Shown in pieces: positions 19,602-30,515 of a stretch of 64,000 nt of DNA. Origin of the DNA: Fragilaria crotonensis (Eukaryota > Bacillariophyta > Fragilariophyceae > Fragilariales > Fragilariaceae); contig JAKSYS010000203.1 in the NCBI GenBank assembly GCA_022925895.1, forward strand, positions 25,798 through 89,797. The letters run 5' to 3'. The notes under the pieces are model-generated. The model made no database searches. It had not been told where the DNA came from and worked only from the letters and a program-made list of their open reading frames with translations. The translations under genes were made by a program, and so were the position numbers. Within the stretch, counting starts at the first letter, position 1. The number at the start of each line of letters is the position of its first letter.

Positions 19602-22600
19602 ATGAAAGGCCCTCAAGGAATACTCGCAGAAGCTATTGCGGTCGCGTTGGCTGACTTTTTCGTCATCGACCAGGAGGCGATGGAAACAAACTTGCTTGAC
19701 AATGCTGGAATTGTGCTTCACAACACGAAACTCAAACCTCAAGAAGTGCACCTTTCTCCTAGCATGAGCGCGCGAATTGAAGGCGTTGTCCAAAGCGTGG
19801 CATTTCAATGGCACTGGGGTCAAGACTCTGAGGAGAAGGGAGGCAGCCATTGGGTCAAAGATGTCAAATTGACCATTGCTGGGCTTAATTTTACTGTAGA
19901 ACTCTCGGATAGTACCACTTCGCCCGATCTGGAAGCGTCGACTGAAAATAACCCAAAACCAGAGCCGCTTCAGGAAGAAGTTGAAGCGACGGGATTCATG
20001 GCGTACGTGCAAGACCAAGTTCAGCGAATAATCGATACATTGGAATTGACTGTCACCGATTTGGAAATAAAAATACAGCTTCCCTCTGAAGAAGCACTTC
20101 TGATTGGTGGGACTGGCTTTAATCTTAAGTCGCTTGGAGTGATTCAGGGCGAACCCTTGAGGCAAGAACTTGAATTTGCCACACTATACTCAAGTGTTGT
20201 GCAAGTCGACGGTTCAACTTTCCCTCTTTTGGAACCTGTATCATACAGGGCACACTGCATTCGTTTGTTCGGAAAGCGCTTTTTGAGTGGGATTGAAAGG
20301 GGATTGAAGGTCGTAGGCGAATCCACCGATGAGGGCATCATTATCAACGTAGGTGCGGAACAGATCCAATTTCTCAATGAACTGGTAGGTTTGTTGCTAT
20401 CAATAAATCCTCCGGAAAATGAAGGAAGCTCAAAAGCTGGCAACGCTATGGTTGCCTCGAAAGTGGAATCAAAAGAAATTGTTGGTAGTGGCGAGCAGAG
20501 CTCACTCTTTGAGCTTCCCCTGTCAGCGATATCACTAGTGTTTCCAAACGACACCAAGCTTTCACTCTCAGGCCTGGTTGCCAAATATCAGATGGATGGC
20601 AGTATCATGAAAATTGAAGGTCACGAGGGAATCTTAGTAAGTGACTTTCCCGTCCTCAAGCTTGGTGCAACGTCATTGTGGTGTCTCGACATGGTCGCCT
20701 CTGAGTTCAACTTATGGAATCCAGATCACGACGAGAATGGCCACGATACAACGGTTGCTTTTTTTCACGTGCGAAACGATGAACTCCAATCAGTCAAAAA
20801 CGGGCTCGACGAAGTGTTGTCAATTTTCAATTCTCTGGAAGATGGTGCTGTTTTAGCCCTTGCAAACGACGACAAAGAGCCACTACCAGAACCACCAGGA
20901 GCCCCACAATGGATCCTTCAGCTTCAAGGTCGAATTGGACTTTTGTGGGAAGGCGATGGCGACGCTATTGACGCCGAATTCTTTGTTCGGGACGTTGTTG
21001 CCGTTTCGGAGCCCGCGTCAGTGTTGATTACATCTGTCGACCAGCTCTATATTCCTGGAATACTCAAATTGAGCAAGCCGATTGAAAACACGCGGATTAT
21101 CTTTGACGGCGCAGTCTTTGATATTCAGATCGGAGACATCGTCGCGACCCTTGAAGAAGCTGTATATGCACCACCGGTTGAAAAGCAGCCTTCGATCAAC
21201 GAATCGGAAAGCTTCGGAACTTGCGACTCGTCCGTATCAATGGCAGACTCATCGCACACATCGACTGCCCCTCCAAGCCCTTTTGTCATGCCATTTGGTG
21301 TTGTGGCATCACTCCACACAATAACTCTCTACAAACTCGACGGCCAAACAACGCACCTTTCGGTGATTGACACACGTCTGGCGCTTGGCCCACACCGGTC
21401 GCTATCACAACTGAGAGATCAAGACTTCGGAGGAATCCGACTTGCCTTGAAAATGGAAAGAATCGTCCTTGACCTGATCCTTGTTGAAAAGCCATGCATT
21501 TCCGCTGTCGTGTACCTCGAGGATTTAGATACCATCCCCACTTCTCCTTGCAAGCAAAAAGTGTCGCGGTTTCTGCTGGCTACACGGCTCTCGACTGGAA
21601 GCGATTGAGAGACTTTCGTGGTCCAAACACCAAGAAGAGAAAGCAAAAAGTCAAAAAACAGGCGCGCAACGAACCAAACAAGGCTATTAAGCTGCCATTC
21701 GCGCACGTCAAGCCCTTGAAGGTCAGCGTCGTGGTATCTAGCGATCTCGTCGGAGTCAAGGATTCCACTCTGCACTTCAACGCCTTCCAAGGAAAACGCA
21801 ACACCACTTCTGACGACCTCATTGGTTTCTACGCTTCTCGACTGATATCAAGGGTTCCCAATATCATCGTCAATGCCGAACTCTTTGGAACTGGTGTGGC
21901 TGATACTGTTGCCGGGTCCTATGGTGGTGCTACCGGTGCAGTTGCAATGAGTCACCTTGGGGTTGCAGCTGGTCCGCTGGGAGGAATTCTCGGGATTGCA
22001 GCCTTCGATGGAGTGCGAAACACAATCAAGGCAGGAAAGGAGAGTCGCGGAGCTGATGCTAATGACAAGTTTCAGTTGCTCGACCTCGCTCGAGGGCTGA
22101 AGTATGCAGCTGTCAGAGCAACGCGTGGTGGAGCGGCGAAACGTGGTAAAACCGACGACCAAAGAGGAGATCCTATTGACTGGGCTGTTGGAGCAACGAC
22201 CGACGTTGCGAAATACACATCGAAAAACAAGGCAAGGCTGGGGTCTGCAGGGGCTGGAACTGTCGGATTTATGTATGGCATGATGTTTGGCGGACCCATC
22301 GGGGCAGTCGTCGGAGCAGTCACGGCAACTGTAGTAGCAGGCAAGGCCATAGACAAGGTGGATACCCTCGCGAGGCGTTCCAGGCAATTAAAGCAACAGA
22401 GGAGAAAAGAAAAATTAGCAATTGAGGCGCTTGAAGTCAATGTTGCCGTTCCCCAGGCTGACGTCGACCTAGCTGCCCAAGGAGTGGAGTATACTCTCAC
22501 CGACCTACAGGACAGGGTGACGGCAGAGACAGAGGCAGCGAATTCGTTTGAGGTCAATCTTAGAGACAATCCGATTCCCGTTAGAGGCGTGTTATTGAAG

Positions 22601-22957
22601 CAACGAGAATTTTGTTTCTGGGATTGGCGAGCTCACTATTTCGTGCTTGACGAAGGTGAGCTCCAGTATTATCCGATATCCCTCACGCCACCACCGGATG
22701 CGATTCCAGAGGAAAGTGCCACGGAACATGAGGGAATATTATACATCGACACCAAAGAACCTCGGAAAGTGTTAAATGTCTCCGGACTTTCCGTCGAAGT
22801 TGACGACGGTCTGAGCAAACCAAACGAGCAATTGTTTGTGTTCACTGTTTCCTATACGGGAAGACGCGACGTACTGTGGGTTCTCGCAGCCGCTTCGCAG
22901 GAAACTAGAAATCGCTGGGTGACGCAGATCCAGCTGCATGTTGAAAACGAACTATAG
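19602..22957 (+). CDS. Chorein-N/VPS13-like lipid-transfer protein with C-terminal PH domain
   Basis: Two open frames (19602..21608 and 21494..22957) overlap and must be one gene. A 50-nt GT-AG intron at 21512..21561 restores phase and gives 1101 residues. The N-terminus resembles the chorein domain of VPS13/ATG2 bridge proteins (a start helix, then NAGIVLHNTKLKP). The middle is long and beta-rich. A Gly/Ala-rich segment (residues about 750-900) has repeated small-residue zippers that may insert into membrane. The C-terminus (about 970-1100) is a clear PH domain: GVLLKQ, then WDWRAHYFVLDEG and a final Trp-containing helix. The likely role is lipid transport at membrane contacts. The protein is much shorter than full VPS13. 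The intron is inferred; a real or artefactual frameshift is the alternative. The stop is 46 bases from the convergent neighbour. Confidence 0.75.
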
Positions 22958-23003
22958 TTTTAAGTAGTAAAGAGATTTCTTGACTTCGGAATAGAGGCGG
23001 CAA

Positions 23004-23827
23004 CTATTTCTTCACGTCCTTTTCTACAAACTCCACGTCAATCACCTCATTCTTCTTGAAATGATTCTTTCCTAGTCCAGAGCTTTTTGATGAAGACGCA
23101 AAGACGTTGCTATTCCTGAGTCCGTCAGCTGACTTATACAAGGGAATGTCCAAAACGCGTCCACCAACGTTGAGGTAGAGGCTTTCAATGACATCATCTG
23201 AAGCCACCATTGTCGCAACGCCAAGCTGGCGCGTACCTTGAACATGAAACGAAGCCTGGACTTGCGATGAACTTTTCCCGTTGATGCTCACGCTGGAAGA
23301 CGATTGCGAAAACGGTGGTTGCATTACGAGCGGTTCTCCTAGAGCCGACGTGGCTTCAGGATCCGATAGAATGTAGTCATGCGCAGTCTCAAGCAGGTCC
23401 TGGGTCTGCTGCTGCTGCTCCTGTATGACTGACGCAAGACCTGAAAAATAGGAGCCACAAGAGAGCCAAGCATGCGAACTGCCAAGGGTGCATCCTTGAG
23501 CACGGCGGTGATGCTGCTCTCGACGTCTTTCTTCAGTTCCTTGCGGGTAATTTCAGCCTTTCGTTCTTCTTCTGTTTGTGTCCAGCTTTTCGGTAGAATT
23601 GATTTGACTACCTTCTTAAGACCACCGAAGAAGCCTTCGTCACCTCGAGTCGACGAAAAGAGACGAGTCTGGGGTTGGAATGAAACTGGTTTGGCTTGTA
23701 CCAGCGGTTGGAGGGGTGAAAACGCGTAACCATTTGGCAGAGTTGAGCCCAAGGCTGCTGCAGCAGTCAGGAGCATAAGTTTCTTTGGACGGTGAGATAT
23801 CATCGTCAATGATCGTGCTCTTATCAT
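23004..23827 (-). CDS. Plastid-type Tim21/Coa1-like protein, frame broken at one site
   Basis: Two minus-strand frames (23339..23827 and 23004..23324) are one gene. The first ends in an unrelated reading after VAPIF, while the second frame is open from exactly that point. One missing base in the T5 run at 23444-23448 (A5 on the plus strand) explains the break; restored length would be about 274 residues. No GT-AG intron fits the phase. The presequence ends in GYAFSP, a typical ochrophyte plastid-import motif. A Lys/Glu-rich helix follows, then a C-terminal domain with a GEP start and alternating strands (QASFHVQGTRQLG, LYLNVGGRVLDI) resembling Tim21/Coa1. This is either a sequencing indel or a recent null; -1 slippage at ATTTTTC is less likely. 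Confidence 0.65.
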
Positions 23828-24351
23828 TTGTGTGGGTTCTCAACACTTTGTGTGCTCCACAACCTCTTCGTTCATATCACAGTGCAGAAATCTGGAGGGC
23901 TCCGGAGTTCGCATCTTCTCTTGTTGATGAATTGACACAACGAGACAACTGACGCCAACATCATGTGACTGCGACAATCCGAAGTACTGTACGGTAAGTA
24001 CGAGTACCTGGTTCGTGCGCACGGTAGACGGTACCAGTACTCCAGTACTGGGCAAAAAACAAAACCCTCCAGTGTCCAGTGTATATGTAGGACTTGACGT
24101 TTTTCTTACCCGTAGCGGTATGTTTGTATGCAGGTATTCTGCATATTCGGTTACTCCTTCTACTACGAGTACTAGACCTAGTAGCAAGTGGCAACGGTAG
24201 CCAAACGGCCGAACAAGCCACGCCTGAGCACGAGCAGTATATAATTGTGTGTAACAACTGATGCCAGTATCGGAGGTTGATCATTGTATGAAATCTTAAA
24301 AGTTATATTTATATATCAAACTTTCCGCCTGCCAAATAACAACCCATAATA
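23828..24351. other. Intergenic spacer upstream of the permuted tRNA
   Basis: No gene supported. GTAC-type words occupy 23985-24060. The 50 bases before the tRNA 3' half are AT-rich (TTATATTTATATATC at 24303-24317), which could act as an upstream element for RNA polymerase III. Confidence 0.5.
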
Positions 24352-24433
24352 TTCGAATGGTCACGTGTTCGACTCACGTTTGGTGCTAAGATAGCTTGCA
24401 CTAATAGCTCAGTGGTAGAGCGTTCGATTGCAG
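24352..24433 (+). tRNA. trnC-GCA: Circularly permuted tRNA-Cys(GCA) gene
   Basis: The 3' half (24352-24387) lies upstream of the 5' half (24398-24433), separated by 10 bases. Joined 5'-to-3' half they give a complete cloverleaf. Acceptor stem 24398-24404 pairs with 24380-24386 (six Watson-Crick pairs and one G-T). The D-arm is GCTC/GAGC, the anticodon stem TTCGA/TCGAA, the anticodon GCA is at 24430-24432, and the T-stem is ACGTG/CACGT with loop TTCGACT. The discriminator is T at 24387, as cysteine tRNAs require. T8, A14, GG, T33, TTC and A58 are all in place. Leader 24342-24351 and trailer 24434-24438 can form a relaxed bulge-helix-bulge with cleavage after position 37 and before 38. A T5 run at 24444-24448 is a polymerase III terminator. 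Confidence 0.9.
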
Positions 24434-24443
24434 AGGATGTTTC

Positions 24444-24448
24444 TTTTT
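24444..24448 (+). terminator. T5 polymerase III terminator of the permuted tRNA
   Basis: Five T residues 10 bases after the end of the 5' half. A short transcript covering leader, 3' half, linker and 5' half would end here. The same TTTCTTTTTC context recurs in the decayed downstream repeats. Confidence 0.55.
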
Positions 24449-24689
24449 CGCTTTTGCAGTTTGCATGTGTGAAATTGGCCGTGAGATAGTTTGCACTAAT
24501 AGCTCAGTGGTAGAGCGTTCGATTCAAGACGGTGTCTCTTCTTCTCCACTTTCACAGGTGTGAAGTTGGTGGTATAGGGTTCGATTGTAGAGGATATTTC
24601 TTTTTCACTCTTAAGAGCATTCGAGTGCAGAGGATGTTTCTTTTTCACTTTTGCAGGTGTGAAGTTGGCGGTGAGGTAGCCTGCACTAA

Positions 24690-25416
24690 GAGCATGTCTT
24701 ATCATGGGGTACAAAAATTCCATGGATGTACCTGGGGGTAGATCGATGTACCCTTCCAAAAACTTCACAAAATATGCAATTCTTATCGTGTGGTCTTGTA
24801 CACGATTTATTTTCCATATCCATACATTAATATATCCTATGTCGCTATGTCTTGTCTTGCGTGTACATATTGTAATCTACATACTGAATATTTTATATGC
24901 GTGTAATGACAATTCGAGTGATCCTTGTTGTTGTTGACGAAAGCCACGAAGGCAATGACGTCTGGAATGACGACACGGACTCGATGGCTGAGTTCGTGGC
25001 GAGCGTAGAAATGCTGGGAAGGCCTCTTCCTTGTGCGGGAGTTCGGGGCAAGTGTCGAAACAATGCAATGGCAGCATCTTGGCAAGTTGTTGGTGGAGTT
25101 GTTGCTGTTGGAGGCGCTGCCATGAGCCATTGTTGAGCAATTCTCACATGTTTTATCGTGTATGACAACACAAGGAACAGGTACGGAAATGTGGTGAAAC
25201 GTGACAAAAGGTCACTGCACATCACCACTGGAGTCTTGCAACAGTAGTGTACCTAGGTAGATGAGGGGGGGTCAGATTTTCAAAATCTGACCCAGGTACG
25301 TCAGGGGGGTACATCATCTGACCCCCCCCAATTCGATGTACCCCCCTTCATAAGAATTGCTTTTTTCGACGAAAATCGAAAATTCGGCGGGATGTACCCG
25401 ATGATAAGACATGCTC
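24690..25416. mobile_element. Harbinger-like MITE with TAA target duplication
   Basis: The terminal inverted repeat begins GAGCATGTCTTATCAT and matches for 24 bases with one mismatch. TAA flanks both sides (24687-24689 and 25417-25419), and removing the element rejoins a tRNA-Cys 5'-half repeat. The 727-bp interior has the palindromic core GGTCAGATTTTCAAAATCTGACC (two parts of at most 12 bases each side) near 25268-25290 and GCAATTCTTA motifs near both ends, shared with the element at 30516. No intact transposase; a 97-aa minus frame has no motif. Confidence 0.85.
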
Positions 25417-25540
25417 TAATAGCTTAGTGGTAGAGCGTTCGATTGCAGAGGGTGCTTATTCTCCACTTTTACAGGTGTGAAGTTGGTGGTGAGTTAGCTT
25501 GCACTTAAAGCTCAGTGTAGAGCGTTCGATTGCAGTCAGT

Positions 25541-25956
25541 GTTGATTTTAGATTTTTGCAGGTGTGCAGTTTTCCAAAATGTAGCAATTCACAGCGAACA
25601 AGGGGCGATCATCGCGATGCTTATGAGCATAATTTTGGAGTTCTTTACCATGAGTTCGACGTTCTCTGAACATAATTGTATGCAAGGTGTTCAGGTGTCA
25701 GATCCTCCAAATGCGGACTCGAATACGTACAACACTATCAACTACCAAACCCCCAACACAAACTGATGTCAACACATTCACCTAGGGATTACAAAATACA
25801 AAACTTGCTTCGAATTCGTCCTTTTGGGGAGGTGTCAGACTAGCGCGGGCTAGCTTTACGTAAGCTGCATCCGTTGTCCTTATCCCTGTTTCCCTTCAGC
25901 TAGGTAAGGTTGTAGGAGCCTCCGCAGGCATAGATTCCAACGGCGCCGCCACGCCA
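25541..25956. other. Spacer, nothing recognised
   Basis: It lies between the tRNA-derived array and the phosphatase gene. One 78-aa plus-strand frame (25530..25766) overlaps the array and has no motif. Confidence 0.5.
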
Positions 25957-26858
25957 CTATTTACCGAAAGAAAGAGGATTGAAGTTCTCAAACTCAACTA
26001 GTGCGGTCACTTTCCATACACCGCTTGGCTGCATACCACCATGTTTAGTCGCCAGAGAGGTCGACTTATGGTAGACGAACTGCAATAAGCGCATGCGCAT
26101 TAGGCACAGTGAAAGCAATCGGACGAGACAAGTGATGACGTACGTACATTCAGCTCCCAAACTTCGTCATACATATTCGATGGATAAGCTGTGGGGCAGC
26201 CATTCGCATTGGTGCAACCCATCACGTTGGCCAAGGTCGCGATATCAGAGTGTTTCCATGATGCCACCGCCATTTTCCCACACAGCTCGCCATTATCCAT
26301 GAGCTGGAACATTTTTGCAGCCAGGTCTGCAGTGTGATGAGTGTCATACGAAGCATCAATGTTGAGGTGAAACTCGGTTGCCATTGGCGTCAAGGTTTCA
26401 ATTTCTCGGAAGTTGTGTGTCGCGGGGTTGTTGCGTCCTGTTGGGTTTTCAGCAAAGAGAAACGACGGAACTGGCCATCTTGCTTTAGGACCGAAGAGAG
26501 ATACCAGGAAATCAGATCGCTCGAAGCCGACGGAGGAGCAATGTTCCCGAATGTTTTCTTTCTCGCAATGTCGCATCAGCAACACTGTTGCATTGCAGCC
26601 GTTGAGGACATTGCTCGATGTGTCGTGGAGAGCAGGTTGTATTACGACGGAGTTATTAGGTGCATGAGGTTCTTTCCCTTTTCGTGTCTTTATCCGTAAG
26701 GATCCAATTGAAAGTAGGGCGAAAATGCCGAGAAGGATGGCAGCGATGATAAGATACCATGGACGGCAACCAAGTCCGTTTGAACGACTAGGATTACCTT
26801 CGGCGATCGTTGATAGCAACAAGCGAGATTTTTCAGTAGAGCGTCGATCGCTCGACAT
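25957..26858 (-). CDS. Membrane-anchored histidine-phosphatase-like protein, two exons
   Basis: Exons 26148..26858 and 25957..26079 (minus strand) encode 277 residues. The intron 26080..26147 runs from GTACGT to TTGCAG. The start is the first in-frame ATG; the open frame upstream begins only at a GTG. One membrane segment at residues 35-54 follows a short cytosolic tail. The ectodomain has LLMRHCEKE with the RH pair at 96-97, resembling the RHG/RHxE catalytic site of the histidine phosphatase superfamily, and a later SWKHSDI with the likely second catalytic His. Splicing adds a C-terminal strand-rich exon (FVYHKSTSLATKHGG). The substrate is unknown. The RHC variant replaces the usual RHG but keeps Arg and His. 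Confidence 0.75.
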
Positions 26859-27693
26859 CGCTTCGCCAGGCAGAACAGGACAGTTAATTGGGAAAGAAAT
26901 GCTTTGGCCAAAAGTTGCGGTTTGAGTGCGCTTCACATAAAACGAACTACAAGTACATGTACAAGTCTACCGGTAGTTTGGGTTGACAGGTTTCCGATTA
27001 GAATGCAAGGAAATGACGTCAAGCCGTATGTCGTATGTACTATGTACCAATCAGCATCCGAATCGGATCCGTATGCATGTGTATTGTGTCTTGAGTATTG
27101 CGTATGCAGAATGCAGAATGCACTGGATGCATTCGTTTCGACTTCATCCATGGCTGGTAATCGAGTACTCCAGTATTCTGTAATACGAAGTACTCCAGTA
27201 CGAAGTAGTAGCAGTACTGTATGCATCGACCCTGACAGACAAATATGTATTGCGCATTACGTATTATTTTAGACTACAACACCAGTTCCAGTGTATGCGT
27301 CACACCCAGTTCCCAGTGTCCAGTACTTGGTACCTGGGGTATCGAGGAGTATTACAACAATGCGGACTCGGAATACGATGCGTCTCATAAACAAACCGTG
27401 AGGCCGTGAGAGACATAACGTTTGTTCCTACGGTAGTGACCATTAACTTCCACCTATGACAGGGTGGCAGTCACAAAACTGGTGATAATCTATCGGTAGA
27501 GTCAATCAACTTCTCAAATGTTGTGAATGAAACCACCATTACAATGACTTGGGGATAATAACAGTCTGTCCTAATCTAGCTAGATAGTTCCTTTGTACTG
27601 AAGTGCGACGAGTTGTTCTATACGTTCTCTCAAATTTACACCGACAGACTCGATTCGCCTTTCGCATCTCCATGAAATCTGAGTCTTCCCGTC
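26859..27693. other. Spacer with a CRE-containing repeat
   Basis: No gene seen. It contains the 28-bp CRE repeat at 26995..27022 and many GTAC/CCAGTA words. Confidence 0.5.
26995..27022 (+). repeat. 28-bp CRE-containing repeat, third copy
   Basis: Identical over 28 bases to the two inverted ends of the element at 48573..48726, including the palindrome TGACGTCA. The following sequence also shares GTACCAATCAGCAT with the interior of that element, so this is probably a truncated copy. Confidence 0.8.
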
Positions 27694-29599
27694 TTAGTGC
27701 GCTTTGAATTGAGCTTCTGTTACCCCAGCGCCCATGGCAGCTGTAGAGGAGACGCCACCGCTAGCTACATTGACCATGTTGTCAACAAGTTCAGCGCCTG
27801 ACCACCTCTGATGCGTCAAAAGCTCAACTTGCTGATCGCGTTCTCGACGCTGGATCGATTGGACATAGGCCAACATGCCTCGATCTCCGAAAGATCTTGC
27901 GAGTTCAGTTACGATAAGACCATTTGAATGAAATCCGGCAAGTGTGATAAACTGCCATGTATAGCCAAGACGACCTAGGTCGTCGTTAAAGGACGCCAAC
28001 TCATTGTCCGACATACCTGACGCATCCCAATTGAAGCTTGGGCTGAGATTGTAGGCCAGCATCTGATGGGGGAACATAGCCTATAATTGACAGAAGGTTA
28101 GAAGCTGCACGAAAAAAACAGACAACGATTGACAGAGACGTAGCACCTACCATAACACCTTCAGAGAACTTTCTGGCATCCGGAATGCCTGGAACGGCGG
28201 TCTCCATCCAAATGAGATCGGAGTATGGCGCATAGGCTCTGGCTCTTTGGATGCAGTATTCAATACCAGGCTTGATTTGGTAGTATCCCTCACGTACACG
28301 GCAAAGTTCCCAATCAAAGTAAACGGAATTTCTCTCACCAAAGATGGAATCGGCGACACGTCGGGCTTTGGCATTGCTGAGAGTATCGGGGTCAGTAGCC
28401 ATCCACTGATTGATCATGCGACGCTTGTCGTAGCTGCTGACACTTAGACTTTCGATCTTGGCAATAACTGCCTCGCCAAAGGTCATGAGCTTGGCTCTGA
28501 TTGCCCAGTTCTGTGTCACGCTATCAACATTACGCCCACCGGCACTGTCAGTGGCATCTTGGAGGGCTTCAACTCCTGGAACCGTGACTCCCAAGATGAA
28601 TGGATGATCCCGTCCGTCGATGTTGGAATCCAACAGTGTAGCAGCCTCTGCATCAGTTCGAGCTACAATTATTGTTCCAGTACCAAGAATATCACAGGCA
28701 AGGCGAGCAGCGACCAACCTATCAACATGTTCCTGCGTCGACACTAATACCTTGCCTGATGACTTGTTTGAGAAAATGAAGACTCCGAGATGCGGCAGGC
28801 GAGTGAGCACACGTACGTACCTCCCATATGCCCGCACTTCTTAGTTCCTGGCTTCTGATCTTCAAAGTGGATTCCAGCAGCGCCTGCCTCAACAAAGAGC
28901 TTCACAAGCTTCATGACAGCGCTCAATCCACCGTGCCCGGTGTCGCCATCTGCCACCACTGGAGTCAAATAGTCCACTTTGGGACCAGGATCAACACCAG
29001 CCAACAAAGCCTTGGTGCGCTCGTTGTGTTGACGACGATCGTGGTGCAGCTGAGCCCGCACCAACTGGTCAACCTTGTTTGGTACAGTGTTCATTGGATA
29101 GTCCGCAAAATCTGGCCCAGGTTCATTCGTGGTGGAGGCGGTCGATGAGCATTGCCAACCAGATACATAGATCGACGACAAATGAGGAGCCATCTGTACA
29201 ACCTGAACAGTGTCGAGCGCACCGAAGGTATGGCTGTAGCCCCCGACTCTCTGCAAGTTTCGAAGGAGGTTGTACAACTTATCGGCGGCCTGGGAGGCGT
29301 ACAAGGTCTTGGGAGAACGGAACAGCCCCCCACGCGCTTCTGGGGAAGGACGAAGGCAGGCGACATCCTTGGCTGGAAGAGAGAGAACGAGTTAGCGCAA
29401 ACCGGGAACAGACGAGAACTGTTCGCGTTTTATGCAACGCACCTGTAAATGGGCGTTTGGTGTGTCCCCATCGATGGGTGTTTGACCACCACTGTTCAAT
29501 ATCAGCGGTCTCCTGAATCATACGATCGTACTCCTCTTGGGTAGAGATGTCAGTCTTTGGAGGAAGACTGCGGAGGCCACGACTGATCTTGGCTCTCAT
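27694..29599 (-). CDS. ICL: Isocitrate lyase, four exons
   Basis: Minus-strand exons 29443..29599, 28821..29372, 28151..28755 and 27694..28080 join in phase to 566 residues. Introns are 70, 65 and 70 nt with GT-AG ends. The catalytic signature KKCGHMGG, with the active-site Cys, spans the end of exon 2 and its splice. Other conserved blocks are [27 protein letters not shown] and [10 protein letters not shown]. The enzyme splits isocitrate into glyoxylate and succinate in the glyoxylate cycle, which lets algae use acetyl units from fatty acids. The C-terminus ends KAH, not a peroxisomal SKL-type signal. The N-terminus has a few basic residues, so mitochondrial location is possible. Length fits eukaryotic ICL. 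A splice-like CACAG just before the start codon hints at a 5' UTR intron. Confidence 0.95.
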
Positions 29600-30515
29600 G
29601 TTGATTTCTTTGGTGGTGACCCTGTGAGAATCACAGATCGCAGACGAGTGAAATTGTGGAGGTGGGGCGAAAAAGACATTTTTCCGTGAGTGTCAGTGAC
29701 GCTGCGCAAATACGACCAGGCGTCAAGATATTTGTCATCGACGCTGCGCGGGATTGGGAACACCGGATCCGATGCCCACTGTCGAAATTTGTGACTGTAC
29801 GACAACCAAAACAGTAATCTGAGAATCTGAGTATCAGCCTGTCGTATGATAAGTCGAAACCAACCGTCCTCAACGAGAGGGCTTACTTTGGGCATCTATT
29901 CAATGTAGACATGGTTGGCTTGGAAAAAGAGATAGCTTGGCTTATTGTCAATATTGACGTCGCTCTGGATCAACATCATGGTCCGAAGTCAAAATGTGAA
30001 CCTGTGTAGGTCGTGCCCAATACCTGCGATCGGACAGACAAGAGGTCGATTTTTGGGACACCTGGTGGGGTGCCAAGGGTTGACACTCTCTGACTTGAAA
30101 GATACCTTTTGAGAAGGAAATAGCTATGATTTCATAGGAGCACCTGCAATACATACGTACTGGTGTACAACGCTATTAGTATACTACTGCATGCGTTTTT
30201 CACATTATAGATAGGGGTATGCAGTATGCATGTCATAGAGTAGTACAATTGTACTTGTACTTTACACAATACTCAATACTTGCACCTGGTACTGTAGTAC
30301 CTGGTACAGTACACTCCGATACGCTGGATGAAAAGAAGGGACAAGGGACTGATAAAGTACTCACTGCTCACTACTACTACTACTAGAGTAGAGAGTAGTG
30401 AGGAGTAAAATGGACTCACATCTCGGATAACACATCATCAGCATCACGAGATTTCGGCTTTGTGTTGCACGTCCAGGACGGTATTGGTACGAGTACTCGT
30501 ATTGTAGTCCTATTA
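29600..30515. other. Spacer upstream of isocitrate lyase
   Basis: A minus-strand frame (29596..29895, 99 aa) runs into the isocitrate lyase start region and is probably leader or intron sequence. From 30150 to 30400 the sequence is GTAC/TACTAC-rich. No gene is supported. Confidence 0.45.

Larger units (their letters stand above)
24434..25540 (+). repeat. Decayed tandem copies of the tRNA-Cys 5' half, interrupted by a MITE
   Basis: Downstream of the tRNA, pieces of its 5' half (D-arm plus anticodon arm) recur at 24493-24530, 24579-24595, 24614-24632, 25417-25453 and 25501-25537. The first spacing is 95 bases. Inter-copy sequence (CTTTTGCAGGTGTGAAGTTGG-like) is shared, so this is a degenerate tandem array. 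No copy has an intact 3' half beside it, and several have lost the anticodon or stems, so none should give a tRNA. The Harbinger-like element 24690..25416 sits inside one copy. Confidence 0.85.

Noticed and set aside
23444-23448. Programmed -1 frameshift at ATTTTTC
   Set aside because: The heptamer fits slippage only loosely, no stimulatory structure was seen, and single-base breaks elsewhere in the window favour an indel.
24493-24530. Second tRNA-Cys copy
   Set aside because: D-arm is intact but the anticodon loop reads TTCAAGA-like sequence and no 3' half is adjacent on either side.
24837-25130. 97-aa minus-strand ORF inside the MITE
   Set aside because: No transposase motif and opposing frames of similar length; probably filler.
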